Shown one piece after another: positions 16,830 through 25,041 of a DNA stretch of 64,000 nucleotides (its first letter is position 1; the number at the start of each line of letters is the position of its first letter). Below the pieces are notes generated by a model. It was not told where the DNA came from. It searched no databases and saw only the letters and a list, made by a program, of their open reading frames with translations. A program made the position numbers and the translations under genes. The DNA comes from an uncultured Alphaproteobacteria bacterium (lineage in GTDB: Bacteria > Pseudomonadota > Alphaproteobacteria > Rs-D84). The DNA lies in NCBI GenBank assembly GCA_944392535.1, contig CALXWY010000001.1, forward strand, positions 248,001-312,000, written 5' to 3'.

Positions 16830-16952
16830 TTGGTTTGATGTCCGTGGACTGTGTATTATATAACTTGACAACGTGGCGTTTTGTGCAACAATTGTAGTAC
16901 GAATCGGGGAGCGGGTCAGAGAATACGTAAAGTTTGATAAAGGACACGAAAT

Positions 16953-17348
16953 ATGAAAAAAGTTCTGGTTTCCGCAATTGCATTGACCGCTTTGACCGGA
17001 TGCAGCGCATATTATGACTACTATAAGGGCGGCGTCAGATATACCCAAGATGGGCAAGATTGTATCTATTACGCCGGCGAATATGGACGTAATTTTTCCC
17101 AGTATGTCAGTGGTATTGATAATGGCAAAAAGATTGTCTATCGCAACACACGGTGTGAAGACCTGTATGCGCGCGATACGTTTGGTTTGCCACAACGTAA
17201 TGAACGCCAGGTTCTGGCCCCGGCGGCCCAAGAAGTGTCGTGCACACAATGTGGTGCGTGTGGTGCCGAAACTGTTTCTTGCGGATGCGATTCTTGCGGT
17301 GCCCAGCCGGTTCTGAAACGCAGATATGTCATCGTTCCGGCGATGTAA
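16953..17348 (+). CDS. Small lipoprotein of unknown function
   Basis: A classical lipoprotein signal is present: MKKVLVSAIALTALTGC, with LTGC as lipobox and Cys17 as the lipidated residue. The mature 115 residues are Tyr-rich at first and contain a Cys cluster near the C-terminus (CTQCGACGAE, CGCDSCGA) that could bind metal or form disulfides. GATAAAGGACACG supplies the ribosome binding site. A hairpin follows the stop. No family is recognised. Confidence 0.75.
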   Translation: MKKVLVSAIALTALTGCSAYYDYYKGGVRYTQDGQDCIYYAGEYGRNFSQYVSGIDNGKKIVYRNTRCEDLYARDTFGLPQRNERQVLAPAAQEVSCTQCGACGAETVSCGCDSCGAQPVLKRRYVIVPAM

Positions 17349-17374
17349 AGCAAACCAGATTTCGTTGACTTTTG

Positions 17375-17415
17375 GCGGCAATGCCGATGCTGTTCGGTGT
17401 TGCCGCTGTGTTTTT
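17375..17415 (+). terminator. Terminator after the small lipoprotein gene
   Basis: A 7-bp stem (17375-17381 with 17400-17406) encloses a further possible small hairpin and is followed within four bases by five T residues. Confidence 0.6.
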
Positions 17416-17422
17416 ATCTTGC

Positions 17423-17451
17423 TTGAATCATGCGTGTTTTTGTGATACAAT
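17423..17451 (+). promoter_or_regulatory. Promoter of the VirB2-like gene
   Basis: TTGAAT (17423-17428), a 17-base spacer and TACAAT (17446-17451), with TGA directly before the -10 forming an extended -10. Confidence 0.7.
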
Positions 17452-17479
17452 TGCTGTAACAGGTTAAAAGGGGATTCAT

Positions 17480-17860
17480 ATGAAAAAATTATTAAAGATT
17501 TTGGGTGTTGCTGGTATTATCGCAACCGTCGGTGCCGGCGGGGCAATGGCGGTCGCGGCGGGCGGTGTCGGTGTTAATGATTCCGGACTGTGCATGTTAA
17601 TCGGGCAAATGTATGGCGTGTTCAAAATATTACGTACGTTGGCGTTTGTTGGGGCCGCGTTCATTATCGCTGGATGGGCATGGACATATATTTCCAAAGG
17701 CAAGGTTGAAATGGAAGACCTGAAAGCCAAAGGTACAGGCATGTTGGTCGGGTTCGTATTGTTGTTTGGTATCGGTATTGTGTTACAGTTCTTCTTGTCA
17801 TCAGCCGGGTTGGGGATGATTGGATGCGAAAATGTAATACTGCAATGGGGATTGAATTAA
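17480..17860 (+). CDS. VirB2/TrbC-like small membrane protein
   Basis: The 126-residue protein has a signal-like N-terminus with a Gly/Ala-rich stretch (about 10-33), followed by two long hydrophobic segments (about 50-70 and 90-112) and a short loop of charged residues between them. This is the architecture of VirB2/TrbC pilins, the pilus subunits of type IV secretion and conjugation systems. Two Cys (in SGLCMLIG and IGCENV) could form a disulfide. No other VirB genes are present in the window, so it may be an orphan pilin-like protein. The assignment rests on topology, not a motif. Confidence 0.5.
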   Translation: MKKLLKILGVAGIIATVGAGGAMAVAAGGVGVNDSGLCMLIGQMYGVFKILRTLAFVGAAFIIAGWAWTYISKGKVEMEDLKAKGTGMLVGFVLLFGIGIVLQFFLSSAGLGMIGCENVILQWGLN

Positions 17861-17888
17861 AAAAACGGCCATTTGGCCGTTTTTTATT
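17861..17888. terminator. Terminator after the VirB2-like gene
   Basis: ACGGCCA (17865-17871) pairs with TGGCCGT (17874-17880). An A-tract before and a T-tract after could serve both strands. The minus-strand gene downstream stops at 17941. Confidence 0.85.
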
Positions 17889-17940
17889 GTTCTGGCGTAA
17901 ATACCCCGGGCGTGGGCCCAAGGAATTATTTATTTTATTT

Positions 17941-18891
17941 TTATCGCTGTAAAACCTGGGGCGCGAATTGTTGAATAAATTTTTGTTCCGCGTTTTTGAA
18001 TTCACGCGATATATTGGTGACTGATTTTTTGAATATGTCTTGTTCTGGGGCGATGCCAGTCTTTTGTATCATGCGAACGCGTGCAGACACCAGTTCTTCG
18101 TATAATATATCGGCAAAACGTTCAAATCGCATATGTGGGGTCGCGTCCCATGTGGCAATGGCGTTGCATATGCCCCGCCGGCGTGACAGTAATGACTGGG
18201 CCCCCATATAATTTGACAGTGGGTCATTGTCGTATATCGGAATGTCGTGACCGATTTTGATGTCGTTTGCGTCGCGACCATAGAAAAATGCACGGTGCAT
18301 ATAATAATGAAAATGGCGCATGTTGGCATGATTACGATGGGCAATGCCGTTGACCATGTGTTCTGCGCGTGCTAATTCATCACGCAATGATATGCGGGCG
18401 TATTGGTATGTTTGGTTGTATATATCACCGAATGTCGCGTTCGGCATCATAAAATATGTCTGGGTGAATATCTGGCGTGGCCATTGACGCATTATTGACC
18501 AGCATGCATATCGGGTTAATTTGGCGTCTGGGGCGTTTGTTTTGTTTATTGTCTGGTTGCCGTCATTGATTTGATAGTTGTTATGTATCGTCGCAATGTG
18601 ACCAGTATAGAAATTATAAAAGTTTTGCGGAATACGTTCGTTATCTGAATTATGTCGGCGGATTTTTTCAAATGTTTTGCGATTAATTGCGTCGCGACCA
18701 ATTGTGTCAATGTCGTCGTGGTGACCCATGTATAATGGACCAAATAAATTATATAAATCAGAAAATAACCAATATTCGCATTCGGATGTTATGGCGGCGC
18801 CAGAAAACAGGGTGGGGGGATTATCGTCATATGTGCTGTGGGTGCAACGATTCAATTGATTGTAAATATTTTCAGATTTTTCGTGTGCCAT
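17941..18891 (-). CDS. DinD-like protein paired with a ribbon-helix-helix protein
   Basis: The 316-residue protein resembles DNA-damage-inducible protein D by eye. It has an N-terminal segment ending in ECEYWLFSDLYNLFG, LTRYACWSIM, an FMM-rich stretch in the position of the DinD AQTYF motif, and a C-terminal part with FFYGRDANDIK and MGAQSLLSRR matching the family's later motifs. DinD inhibits RecA filament activity in E. coli. AGGGGAC precedes the ATG. It lies 22 bases after a CopG-like gene, so the two form an operon and could act as a toxin-antitoxin or regulator-effector pair. This is inference. Confidence 0.5.
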   Translation of the reverse strand: MAHEKSENIYNQLNRCTHSTYDDNPPTLFSGAAITSECEYWLFSDLYNLFGPLYMGHHDDIDTIGRDAINRKTFEKIRRHNSDNERIPQNFYNFYTGHIATIHNNYQINDGNQTINKTNAPDAKLTRYACWSIMRQWPRQIFTQTYFMMPNATFGDIYNQTYQYARISLRDELARAEHMVNGIAHRNHANMRHFHYYMHRAFFYGRDANDIKIGHDIPIYDNDPLSNYMGAQSLLSRRRGICNAIATWDATPHMRFERFADILYEELVSARVRMIQKTGIAPEQDIFKKSVTNISREFKNAEQKFIQQFAPQVLQR

Positions 18892-18913
18892 TTTTTGTCC
18901 CCTGGGGTGATTA

Positions 18914-19138
18914 TTATTTTTGTTCTTCTATGTTCGCCAATGAAAACAAAACAGACGAAATCAATGATTGGTATGGGACGTGTTGTTGATCGGCCAATTG
19001 TTTTATGCGTTCCAAAATCTGGTGCGGAATGCGCATGTTTATCACACTGTCAGATTTATTAAATGCGCGATATGCCGCATATTCTTTCAGTAAAGATTCT
19101 ATGTTCATTATGAACAGTTGTTGCATTACGTTTGGCAT
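18914..19138 (-). CDS. Ribbon-helix-helix (CopG-like) antitoxin or repressor
   Basis: The C-terminal half reads VINMRIPHQILERIKQLADQ followed by HVPYQSLISSVL, the typical beta-strand and helix-turn-helix pattern of CopG/BrnA-type antitoxins. The start is set at 19138 because GGGGG lies 6 bases upstream; it gives 74 residues. Two other starts (19156 and 19108) are possible. It is the first gene of a two-gene operon with the DinD-like gene. Inverted repeats over its promoter are compatible with autoregulation. Confidence 0.65.
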   Translation of the reverse strand: MPNVMQQLFIMNIESLLKEYAAYRAFNKSDSVINMRIPHQILERIKQLADQQHVPYQSLISSVLFSLANIEEQK

Positions 19139-19156
19139 ACACAACCCCCTATACAT

Positions 19157-19215
19157 ACGGCAATACCGCCGTCTTTACAACGAACTATACCATTGTATTG
19201 GCATTTGTCAATACA
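19157..19215 (-). promoter_or_regulatory. Promoter and putative operators of the RHH operon
   Basis: On the minus strand TTGACA (19211-19206) and TATAGT (19189-19184) have a 16-base spacer. A perfect 7-bp inverted repeat (TGTATTG at 19194-19200 with CAATACA at 19209-19215) overlaps the -35. A second one (ACGGC with GCCGT, 19157-19172) lies at the start of the transcript. Both are candidates for autoregulation by the RHH protein. Confidence 0.6.
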
Positions 19216-19295
19216 TTTGTAATTGCGGGTGTATGCACGGGTGTGATGGCGTTTGTAGGGGCGGGTGTGTGACACTGTTTTTGGGGCGCAAAATC

Positions 19296-19324
19296 TTGCT
19301 TTTTATGTTTTGCGCATATAAAAT
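19296..19324 (+). promoter_or_regulatory. tolB promoter
   Basis: TTGCTT (19296-19301), a 17-base spacer and TAAAAT (19319-19324). The spacer overlaps one arm of an 8-bp inverted repeat (19286-19293 with 19308-19315). Confidence 0.45.
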
Positions 19325-19358
19325 TATTGTGTCTTTTGTTCGCAGGAAAGGTTCAGAT

Positions 19359-20678
19359 ATGATAAAGAAAATAATCTTTGGTGTGATGGCCGTAATGATG
19401 ATTGCGTTTCCGGCCCATGCAGAAATCAAGGTTGATATTATTGCAAATGCAGCCGAACCAATATCGGTCGCAGTTCAGAAAATTGAACCCGTTGGTGATG
19501 TTGATGCAGACGATCTGGAAATGATACGTGATGTTGTTGATGCAGATTTGAAATCAACCGGACTGTTTCGTATTGTGTCGCGTGATGCGTTGCCTGAATT
19601 TGTAAAAATGGGAAATATGCCTGATTTTGAACTGTGGGATGCGGTGCGTGCCCAAGTTCTGGTCCAGGCAAAATTGGCCGCGGAATCTGGGGGGCGGTAC
19701 AGTTTGGAATTTTATGTATGGGATGTAAATGGCCGTGAACAGATAGAAGCACAGAGTTTGGTCGCATCACGTAAATCTGTGCGGCGGTTGGCGCATATCA
19801 TGGCAGATGCAATTTATGAACGTCTGACCGGTGAAGTCGGATATTTTGATACGCAAATTGTATTCATTGCGGAAACAGGACCTGTTGGTAACAGAATAAA
19901 GCGGATGGCAATAATGGACCAAGATGGTCATGGAATGCGATATTTATCAGATGAAGATACGTTTGTTATGTCGCCCCATTTTTCGCCGAATATGCAAACA
20001 ATTGTGTTTTTGTCTTTCCGTGATGATGATCCAATGGTTTGGACGCTGGATTTGGAAACAGGGGAACAGCGCCGGTTGGGCCAATTTGGCGGGATGAACT
20101 TTGCCCCGCGGTTTTCGCCAGATGGTACTAAAATTGCACTGTCGTTGGTTAAAAACGGCATAACGCACATATATGAATATGATATTGAGTCAAAAAAGTT
20201 GCGTCAATTAACCTTCGGGCGTTCGCTGAACACCAGTCCGTCTTATTCCCCAGATGGTAAAAAAATGGCTTTTAATTCTGATCGCAGTGGTAACCAGCAA
20301 ATTTATGTGTTGGATCTGGAATCAGGGGATGTGGAACGTATAACATATGGGGCTGGGCGATATGCAACCCCGGCATGGTCCCCAGATGGGCAATTTATCG
20401 CATTTACAAAAATTGCCGACGATACGTTCTATATTGGCATTATGAATCCGCGGGGACGTAATGAAAAAATATTGGCCGGTGGATGGTATATGGAGGCCCC
20501 ATCCTGGGCCCCGGGTTCACGGCGTCTGGTGTATTATGAAACAGAAAAGGCACTGGATGGTATTGAACGTATCAGTCATATTCGCAGTGTGGATATTACC
20601 GGACAGAATATATATGATATTGAATTGCCAGATGGTATAAATGGGGTTGAACCAACGTGGTCACCAAAGTTGCCCTAG
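19359..20678 (+). CDS. tolB: Tol-Pal system protein TolB
   Basis: TolB is a periplasmic protein of the Tol-Pal system that helps constrict the outer membrane at division. A signal peptide (MIKKIIFGVMAVMMIAFPAHA) precedes the N-terminal domain (VDADDLEMIRDVVDADLKST). A six-bladed beta-propeller of PQQ/WD40-like repeats follows, with conserved FSPDGTKIA, YSPDGKKMAF and WSPDGQFIAF. I choose the ATG at 19359, preceded by CAGGAAAGG; a longer frame from 19005 overlaps the divergent RHH operon. 439 residues is the usual size. tolQ, tolR, tolA and pal are not adjacent. Confidence 0.92.
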   Translation: MIKKIIFGVMAVMMIAFPAHAEIKVDIIANAAEPISVAVQKIEPVGDVDADDLEMIRDVVDADLKSTGLFRIVSRDALPEFVKMGNMPDFELWDAVRAQVLVQAKLAAESGGRYSLEFYVWDVNGREQIEAQSLVASRKSVRRLAHIMADAIYERLTGEVGYFDTQIVFIAETGPVGNRIKRMAIMDQDGHGMRYLSDEDTFVMSPHFSPNMQTIVFLSFRDDDPMVWTLDLETGEQRRLGQFGGMNFAPRFSPDGTKIALSLVKNGITHIYEYDIESKKLRQLTFGRSLNTSPSYSPDGKKMAFNSDRSGNQQIYVLDLESGDVERITYGAGRYATPAWSPDGQFIAFTKIADDTFYIGIMNPRGRNEKILAGGWYMEAPSWAPGSRRLVYYETEKALDGIERISHIRSVDITGQNIYDIELPDGINGVEPTWSPKLP

Positions 20679-21070
20679 GGCTGGGGATTTCATTAATATC
20701 GGGCGTGGCATATGCGATGCCGGCGGTTGTTGATTATGTGATTGACGGCGATACGTTTGGCGCACATGTGTTGGTAAGTGATGATATCAATGTTGATGTG
20801 CGTGTACGAATCGCAAATATTGATGCCCCAGAAATTCATGGTCGGTGTGAATTTGAAACGATGTTGGCACACCGGGCCCGTGACCGGTTGGCGGAATTGT
20901 TGCCAATTGGTGAATCCGTTGATTTAACAGATATTCGTGATGATAAATATCTGGGGCGTATTGACGCCCGTGTTATTCATGCAAAACATGGCGACGTTGG
21001 CCGCGTTATGATGACAGAAAATTTAGCGCGCAAATATGATGGCGGGCACCGTGATGGATGGTGTGATTAA
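20657..21070 (+). CDS. Exported staphylococcal nuclease-like protein
   Basis: This is a thermonuclease-type protein of 137 residues. A signal-like hydrophobic stretch is followed by the catalytic core: IDGDTFGAHV (with the calcium-binding Asp), VRVRIANIDAPEIHGRCE (with catalytic Arg and Glu positions), LTDIRDDKYLGRIDARV (second catalytic Arg) and a closing GGHRDGWC. It overlaps the end of tolB by 22 bases in another frame with a GTG start, so translational coupling is likely. Its role could be nucleotide scavenging; this is inference. The Cys residues suggest an oxidised (periplasmic) location. Confidence 0.75.
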   Translation: MVTKVALGLGISLISGVAYAMPAVVDYVIDGDTFGAHVLVSDDINVDVRVRIANIDAPEIHGRCEFETMLAHRARDRLAELLPIGESVDLTDIRDDKYLGRIDARVIHAKHGDVGRVMMTENLARKYDGGHRDGWCD

Positions 21071-21088
21071 GTGCGCAGTTAAATATAG

Positions 21089-21262
21089 TACTTGCAAAAC
21101 TACTATAAAACCAGTACCGAATGCAAAGAATGTCCATCGCCAGGTACCAGTGATAACAATAATTCAAATGGAATTACAGATTGTTATATCCCGGCGGGTA
21201 CCACCGGCAGTGATTCAACCGGTTCGTTTAGATATGTATCTGATTGTCATTATTCAAATTAA
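21089..21262 (+). pseudogene. C-terminal fragment of a Cys-rich surface protein
   Basis: After an in-frame stop at 21086-21088 the frame reads, without a good start codon, a 57-residue piece with CKECPSPGTSDNNNSNG, DCYIPAGTTGSDSTG and a final DCHYSN. The arrangement CxxCPS...(D/E)CY(I/V)(I/P)...GSD(S/T)TGS matches the C-terminus of the protein at 30609-31517. It is therefore likely the surviving 3' end of a deleted relative, with its terminator still in place. It could alternatively start at TTG 21092 as a small protein, which I consider less likely. Confidence 0.6.
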
Positions 21263-21266
21263 AATA

Positions 21267-21287
21267 CCGCAATATGCGGGATTTTTT
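21267..21287 (+). terminator. Terminator after the gene fragment
   Basis: CCGCA (21267-21271) pairs with TGCGG (21275-21279), followed by a run of six T residues. It touches the stop of the convergent plsC. Confidence 0.6.
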
Positions 21288-21993
21288 ATGCACTGTGGCG
21301 GTTGATGGCCGCAGATATTTCGTCCAATGATGCGTTACAAGGTAACATGGGTTCAAACCATACATTTGCCGTGCCTGGGCGCATTTTTCCACGTTTTGGC
21401 CAGTACAGTCCCGTATCTGTTCCAACCGGTAATATTGGTAATTTTAATTCATGGGCCAGAAATAACAAACCGCGTTTTAATTTTACTTTTTGTCCCGGCT
21501 TTGCACGTGTGCCTTCGGGGAATATTATCAGTACCATGCCGTCCATAATCTTTTTTGCCACGGCGTTTGTTAATTTATGCATGTTTGTTGCACCACGTGC
21601 ACGATTTACCGGCTGTAACCCCATGCGCCAAAATGCCCATCCGTAAATCGGAATCCACAATAATTCGCGCTTTATTATAAAAAATGCATGTGGCAATTTG
21701 GTTGTTAATATCGCAACTTCCAGTATGGACATGTGTTTTGCGGCAACAATTGCTTTGCCATCCAGACGTATGTTTCCGTTTGGGGTCATTGGGATACCAT
21801 TTTCTTCGTTTGGTGGAAAATGCAATGTGTACTTTATCCCAGCGACCAATCGGGCAATGCCCAGCACACCGCGCGCGCATGTGCGTATTAAAAAACGTAT
21901 TAATGATTTGGATATTAACCCAATTAACAAAATCGGTGACCATAAAACAAAATACAGTCCCAGTGTAATTTTGAAAAGAATTGTTCTGAACAT
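21286..21993 (-). CDS. plsC: 1-acyl-sn-glycerol-3-phosphate acyltransferase
   Basis: PlsC transfers an acyl chain to lysophosphatidic acid, giving phosphatidic acid for phospholipid synthesis. A hydrophobic N-terminus precedes the acyltransferase domain. The usual HxxxxD motif reads KHMSILE, with Glu in the Asp position, as is common in alphaproteobacterial PlsC. FPEGTRAKPG is motif III, and PILPVGTDTG the last motif. I choose the ATG at 21993, preceded by AAAAGGAAAA; this gives 235 residues and avoids overlap with the upstream gene. It is the last gene of a four-gene minus-strand operon. Confidence 0.88.
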   Translation of the reverse strand: MFRTILFKITLGLYFVLWSPILLIGLISKSLIRFLIRTCARGVLGIARLVAGIKYTLHFPPNEENGIPMTPNGNIRLDGKAIVAAKHMSILEVAILTTKLPHAFFIIKRELLWIPIYGWAFWRMGLQPVNRARGATNMHKLTNAVAKKIMDGMVLIIFPEGTRAKPGQKVKLKRGLLFLAHELKLPILPVGTDTGLYWPKRGKMRPGTANVWFEPMLPCNASLDEISAAINRHSA

Positions 21994-22015
21994 TACTGTT
22001 TTTTCCTTTTGATTA

Positions 22016-22525
22016 CTATCGTTCTTTGATTCCGCAAAGTGTTGCAATGTATTTTATATATTCTGTGGCCCATCTTTCAAGTCTTTTTGCAGGCGGCATC
22101 CCAGATAATGGCACCGGACATGCGATTATTTCTGAATCTGGAATTTCATGTTGTATCAAGTGACGCGCGCGATTCATGTGGTCTTCGGTTGTAATTAAAA
22201 CGATCCTGTCCAGTCCAGTGCGTGTCGCAATTTTTTTTATTGCCAATGCATTTTGATATGTTGATTCTGATTCGGATTCAATCGTTACACGACGGTTTAT
22301 TTCATATGAACCATCATCGCCCGCACCAATGATATACAGGTCTGTATTTGGATATGTGCGTAATTTACGCATTGCAAACGGAATGCGGCGCATGTCACCG
22401 GTTAATACAAAAATACTGTCGTCTGGCAATATTTCGTTACACTGTGACGGTGTAGAAAACTTAAACGCCATTCCACCAATCGCAACGCATGTCAGAAGTA
22501 ATAAAGACGATGTTAATAATCTCAT
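22016..22525 (-). CDS. YdcF-like (DUF218) protein
   Basis: A 169-residue protein with an N-terminal membrane anchor or signal (MRLLTSSLLLLTCVAIGGMA). The DUF218/YdcF core follows: a GD region near 44, ESESESTYQNA (matching the family E..T..NA motif), IVLITTEDHMNRA and a final hydrophilic helix. Family members such as ElyC and SanA affect envelope or peptidoglycan homeostasis. The gene overlaps ftsX by 4 bases (ATGA), indicating translational coupling. Its precise role is unknown. Confidence 0.7.
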   Translation of the reverse strand: MRLLTSSLLLLTCVAIGGMAFKFSTPSQCNEILPDDSIFVLTGDMRRIPFAMRKLRTYPNTDLYIIGAGDDGSYEINRRVTIESESESTYQNALAIKKIATRTGLDRIVLITTEDHMNRARHLIQHEIPDSEIIACPVPLSGMPPAKRLERWATEYIKYIATLCGIKER

Positions 22526-23361
22526 TCTTCGTTTTTAAGAATATTCAATGTTGTGCGTTTTGTCATCCAAATTGCGAATATTATTATAACAATTGGCAAT
22601 AATAACAATGTAATCCATCCCGCCCCAGATATGTCCAACATTGCCATTAACCCAACGCGCGCACTGTGCGCGGTTGACAGTATTAACAGTAATACTGGGG
22701 CCGCAACAACAAATCCAATTCCACCCGCAATTGTACATATTTTTGCAATAATAATTTGCATCTGGTGGGCAACATATGCGTCTGTGGCGCCAATTTGGTT
22801 TAATATTTCCAGTTCGCGTCGGTGCAACAATGCCATATTACGTGTGATATACGATATGCACAGACCAATTGCCCCCAGGGTCAGCACTAATACAAACGAT
22901 GCAATCAGAATCATTTTCCATCCGGCCGATGTTGATGCGTTTAACGCATCGGCATGTGTTAAAAAACGCGCATATTTTGATATCTGGGGGCCGATTTGTT
23001 CCATGGCATCGGTTGTGGTAAATTCAACTTCATACATTTTTGGCAGATAGTTTTCCAATGCCCCACCGCCAGAAATCCATGGCCGCATTAAATCACGCAT
23101 TTGTTCAGTTGTTATTTCTGTGACATGGGTTATTTTGTCAGTGTTTTCATCAAAAATCTTTTTTACATTTGCTGTATTATCAGTATCCATAATCTGGACA
23201 GTGGCGTATAAATCCCATTGCGAATTCCAGCGAATAACCCCCGTGCCAATTGCCAATGACATGCCCAATGCAATTACCGCCAGAAAAGTTAATAACGACA
23301 TTATTGCCGTCATGAAAACGGATTGGTCTTTGATTACAGAAAATACAATGGGCTTTTTCAT
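22522..23361 (-). CDS. ftsX: Cell division protein FtsX
   Basis: FtsX is the membrane subunit of the FtsEX ABC-type complex that controls peptidoglycan hydrolases at the division site. The topology is as expected for the family: one N-terminal membrane segment, a periplasmic loop of about 115 residues (roughly 45-160), then three C-terminal membrane segments. HRRELEILNQIGATDAYVA lies in the loop between the second and third membrane segments and is the conserved FtsX coupling motif. It follows ftsE directly (adjacent stop and start). The length of 279 residues is normal. Confidence 0.88.
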   Translation of the reverse strand: MKKPIVFSVIKDQSVFMTAIMSLLTFLAVIALGMSLAIGTGVIRWNSQWDLYATVQIMDTDNTANVKKIFDENTDKITHVTEITTEQMRDLMRPWISGGGALENYLPKMYEVEFTTTDAMEQIGPQISKYARFLTHADALNASTSAGWKMILIASFVLVLTLGAIGLCISYITRNMALLHRRELEILNQIGATDAYVAHQMQIIIAKICTIAGGIGFVVAAPVLLLILSTAHSARVGLMAMLDISGAGWITLLLLPIVIIIFAIWMTKRTTLNILKNEE

Positions 23362-24165
23362 TTATGCGTTTCCGATGTCATCAAATTGTTTTGATAATTC
23401 TGTGAAGTAATTTTGTGGTTTTGGGCCTTTCCACAACTTTTTTCCAATGTTTTGTGTTGTTGATTGACCGGCGGCCTTGGTGGGTGCGCCGTTTGTAAAA
23501 CTGACCCGGTGATTTTCAACACGAATAACAGGGTATTTATATGTTTCTATTAATTTAGTGCTGTGTGTGGCCAATATAATTGTTGTGCCAAATGCACGAT
23601 TCATTTGCACAAACAATTCCATCAGGCGTGACGCGTTTTCGTCGTCCAGATTGCCCGTCGGTTCGTCGGCCAATAATATTGCCGGCTGGATAATAATTGC
23701 ACGCGCAACGGATACACGTTGCTGTTGACCGCCAGACAGTTCGCGCGGGTTGGCATTGGCATATTTGCCCAATCCGACCCATTCCAGTGTTTTGGATACC
23801 AGTTTCTGTATCTTGGATTCTGGAAAGTTTCGTACCCGCAGTGGTAACGCAATGTTATCAAACACAGACATATGTGATAACAGTGAATATTCTTGGAATA
23901 CAATTGCCATTTTGTGGCGCAGTTTTGCAATCTCGTCCCGCGTCATATCATTGGTTATGTGACCAAATAATTTAATCTGGCCCCGGCATGGTTTGTGTAA
24001 TTGATATATTAAACGCAGTAACGTTGTCTTGCCCGCACCAGATGCCCCAGATAAAAAGTAAAATCCGCCAGAACTGATATTAAATGATACATCAGACAGT
24101 ATTTCGTGCGTGTCATCATAACGCGCACCCACATTGGCAAAAGATATCGCAGTGTTATCTGGCAT
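23362..24165 (-). CDS. ftsE: Cell division ATP-binding protein FtsE
   Basis: FtsE is the ATPase of FtsEX. Walker A (GASGAGKTT), the Q-loop (VFQEYSLL), the signature LSGGQQQRVSVARA, Walker B (ILLADEPTGNLD) and the switch His (ATHS) are all present. At 267 residues it is about 40 longer than typical FtsE. The extra part is a C-terminal tail beginning NHRVSFTNG and ending NYFTELSKQFDDIGNA. It is the first gene of the operon ftsE-ftsX-DUF218-plsC. Confidence 0.9.
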   Translation of the reverse strand: MPDNTAISFANVGARYDDTHEILSDVSFNISSGGFYFLSGASGAGKTTLLRLIYQLHKPCRGQIKLFGHITNDMTRDEIAKLRHKMAIVFQEYSLLSHMSVFDNIALPLRVRNFPESKIQKLVSKTLEWVGLGKYANANPRELSGGQQQRVSVARAIIIQPAILLADEPTGNLDDENASRLMELFVQMNRAFGTTIILATHSTKLIETYKYPVIRVENHRVSFTNGAPTKAAGQSTTQNIGKKLWKGPKPQNYFTELSKQFDDIGNA

Positions 24166-24173
24166 GATAAAAA

Positions 24174-24202
24174 ATCATAGTAAAAAAATTTTTTTCGGTC
24201 AA
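24174..24202 (-). promoter_or_regulatory. Promoter of the ftsEX operon
   Basis: On the minus strand TTGACC (24202-24197), a 17-base spacer and TATGAT (24179-24174). The start would fall near 24167, giving a very short leader before the ATG at 24165. Confidence 0.55.
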
Positions 24203-24227
24203 GTTGCACAAAATATAAATTTATTAT

Positions 24228-24256
24228 TTGGAATGAATGCTTATTTGTGATATAGT
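24228..24256 (+). promoter_or_regulatory. Promoter of the beta-barrel gene
   Basis: TTGGAA (24228-24233), a 17-base spacer and TATAGT (24251-24256) with TGA before it, so an extended -10. Confidence 0.7.
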
Positions 24257-24285
24257 TACAGTAAATTTTATGGAGTTATGGAAGG

Positions 24286-25029
24286 ATGAAAAAAATAATT
24301 TCTTTTGCTGTGTTGGCTGGTTTGTCTGTGTCTGCGTATGCGGCACCGATGTATCCAACGTATGTATCCAGTAATTCGTATGTTGATGCGAATTACAGCG
24401 GTGACAGTCTGTACAGATATGCCGATCGTGAAAAAACAAATTGGTATGCCACAATTCGTGCCGAATTGGCTTTGTTGAATTGGACGAATACGTATTCAAT
24501 GCAAGAAACTGCACCAACAGATGCGGGATTTGGCGGGGATAAATATTCGCTGGAACCGGTGTTTGGTGGCAACTTGGCGGTTGGTCATAAGTTTACAGAT
24601 GCATGGCGTGCGGAACTGGAAGCCGGCTATATCGGATATTTTTCTGATACTGATCCGATTGCACACTTTACAATGCAAATTCCGTATTTAATGGTGAATG
24701 GATTTTATGATTTTCAAAATGGATTTTATCTGGGGGCGGGCGTTGGTGTGTCGCTGGTTATAACAGAAATTGATACGTTGATGTCTACGCCGGAAAATCG
24801 CTATAACACCGGGGCATCGCCAATGGGGGCGGTTATGTTGGGTTATGCGCTGGAACTGGGGAATGATTTTGTTCTGGATGTGCGGTACAGATTGTCTGGG
24901 ATGATGGGGGACCAGCATCGTTTCTATCCGACAGAACTGTTTGATGGCAGTGCAACGTTCTGGGTGCAAAATGAAATTGGATTCATACTGGATAATTCAC
25001 TGTCGGTCGGGTTGCGATATGAATTTTAG
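24286..25029 (+). CDS. Outer membrane beta-barrel protein
   Basis: A Sec signal peptide (MKKIISFAVLAGLSVSAYA) is followed by about 225 residues of alternating hydrophobic and polar strands rich in Tyr, Gly and aromatic residues. The protein ends in LSVGLRYEF, with a C-terminal Phe as expected for BAM-assembled barrels. It fits the opacity or OmpA-barrel superfamily, with about eight strands. GGAAGG lies upstream of the ATG. It is transcribed from its own extended -10 promoter. Substrate or partner is unknown. Confidence 0.8.
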   Translation: MKKIISFAVLAGLSVSAYAAPMYPTYVSSNSYVDANYSGDSLYRYADREKTNWYATIRAELALLNWTNTYSMQETAPTDAGFGGDKYSLEPVFGGNLAVGHKFTDAWRAELEAGYIGYFSDTDPIAHFTMQIPYLMVNGFYDFQNGFYLGAGVGVSLVITEIDTLMSTPENRYNTGASPMGAVMLGYALELGNDFVLDVRYRLSGMMGDQHRFYPTELFDGSATFWVQNEIGFILDNSLSVGLRYEF

Positions 25030-25041
25030 TATAAAATGCTG

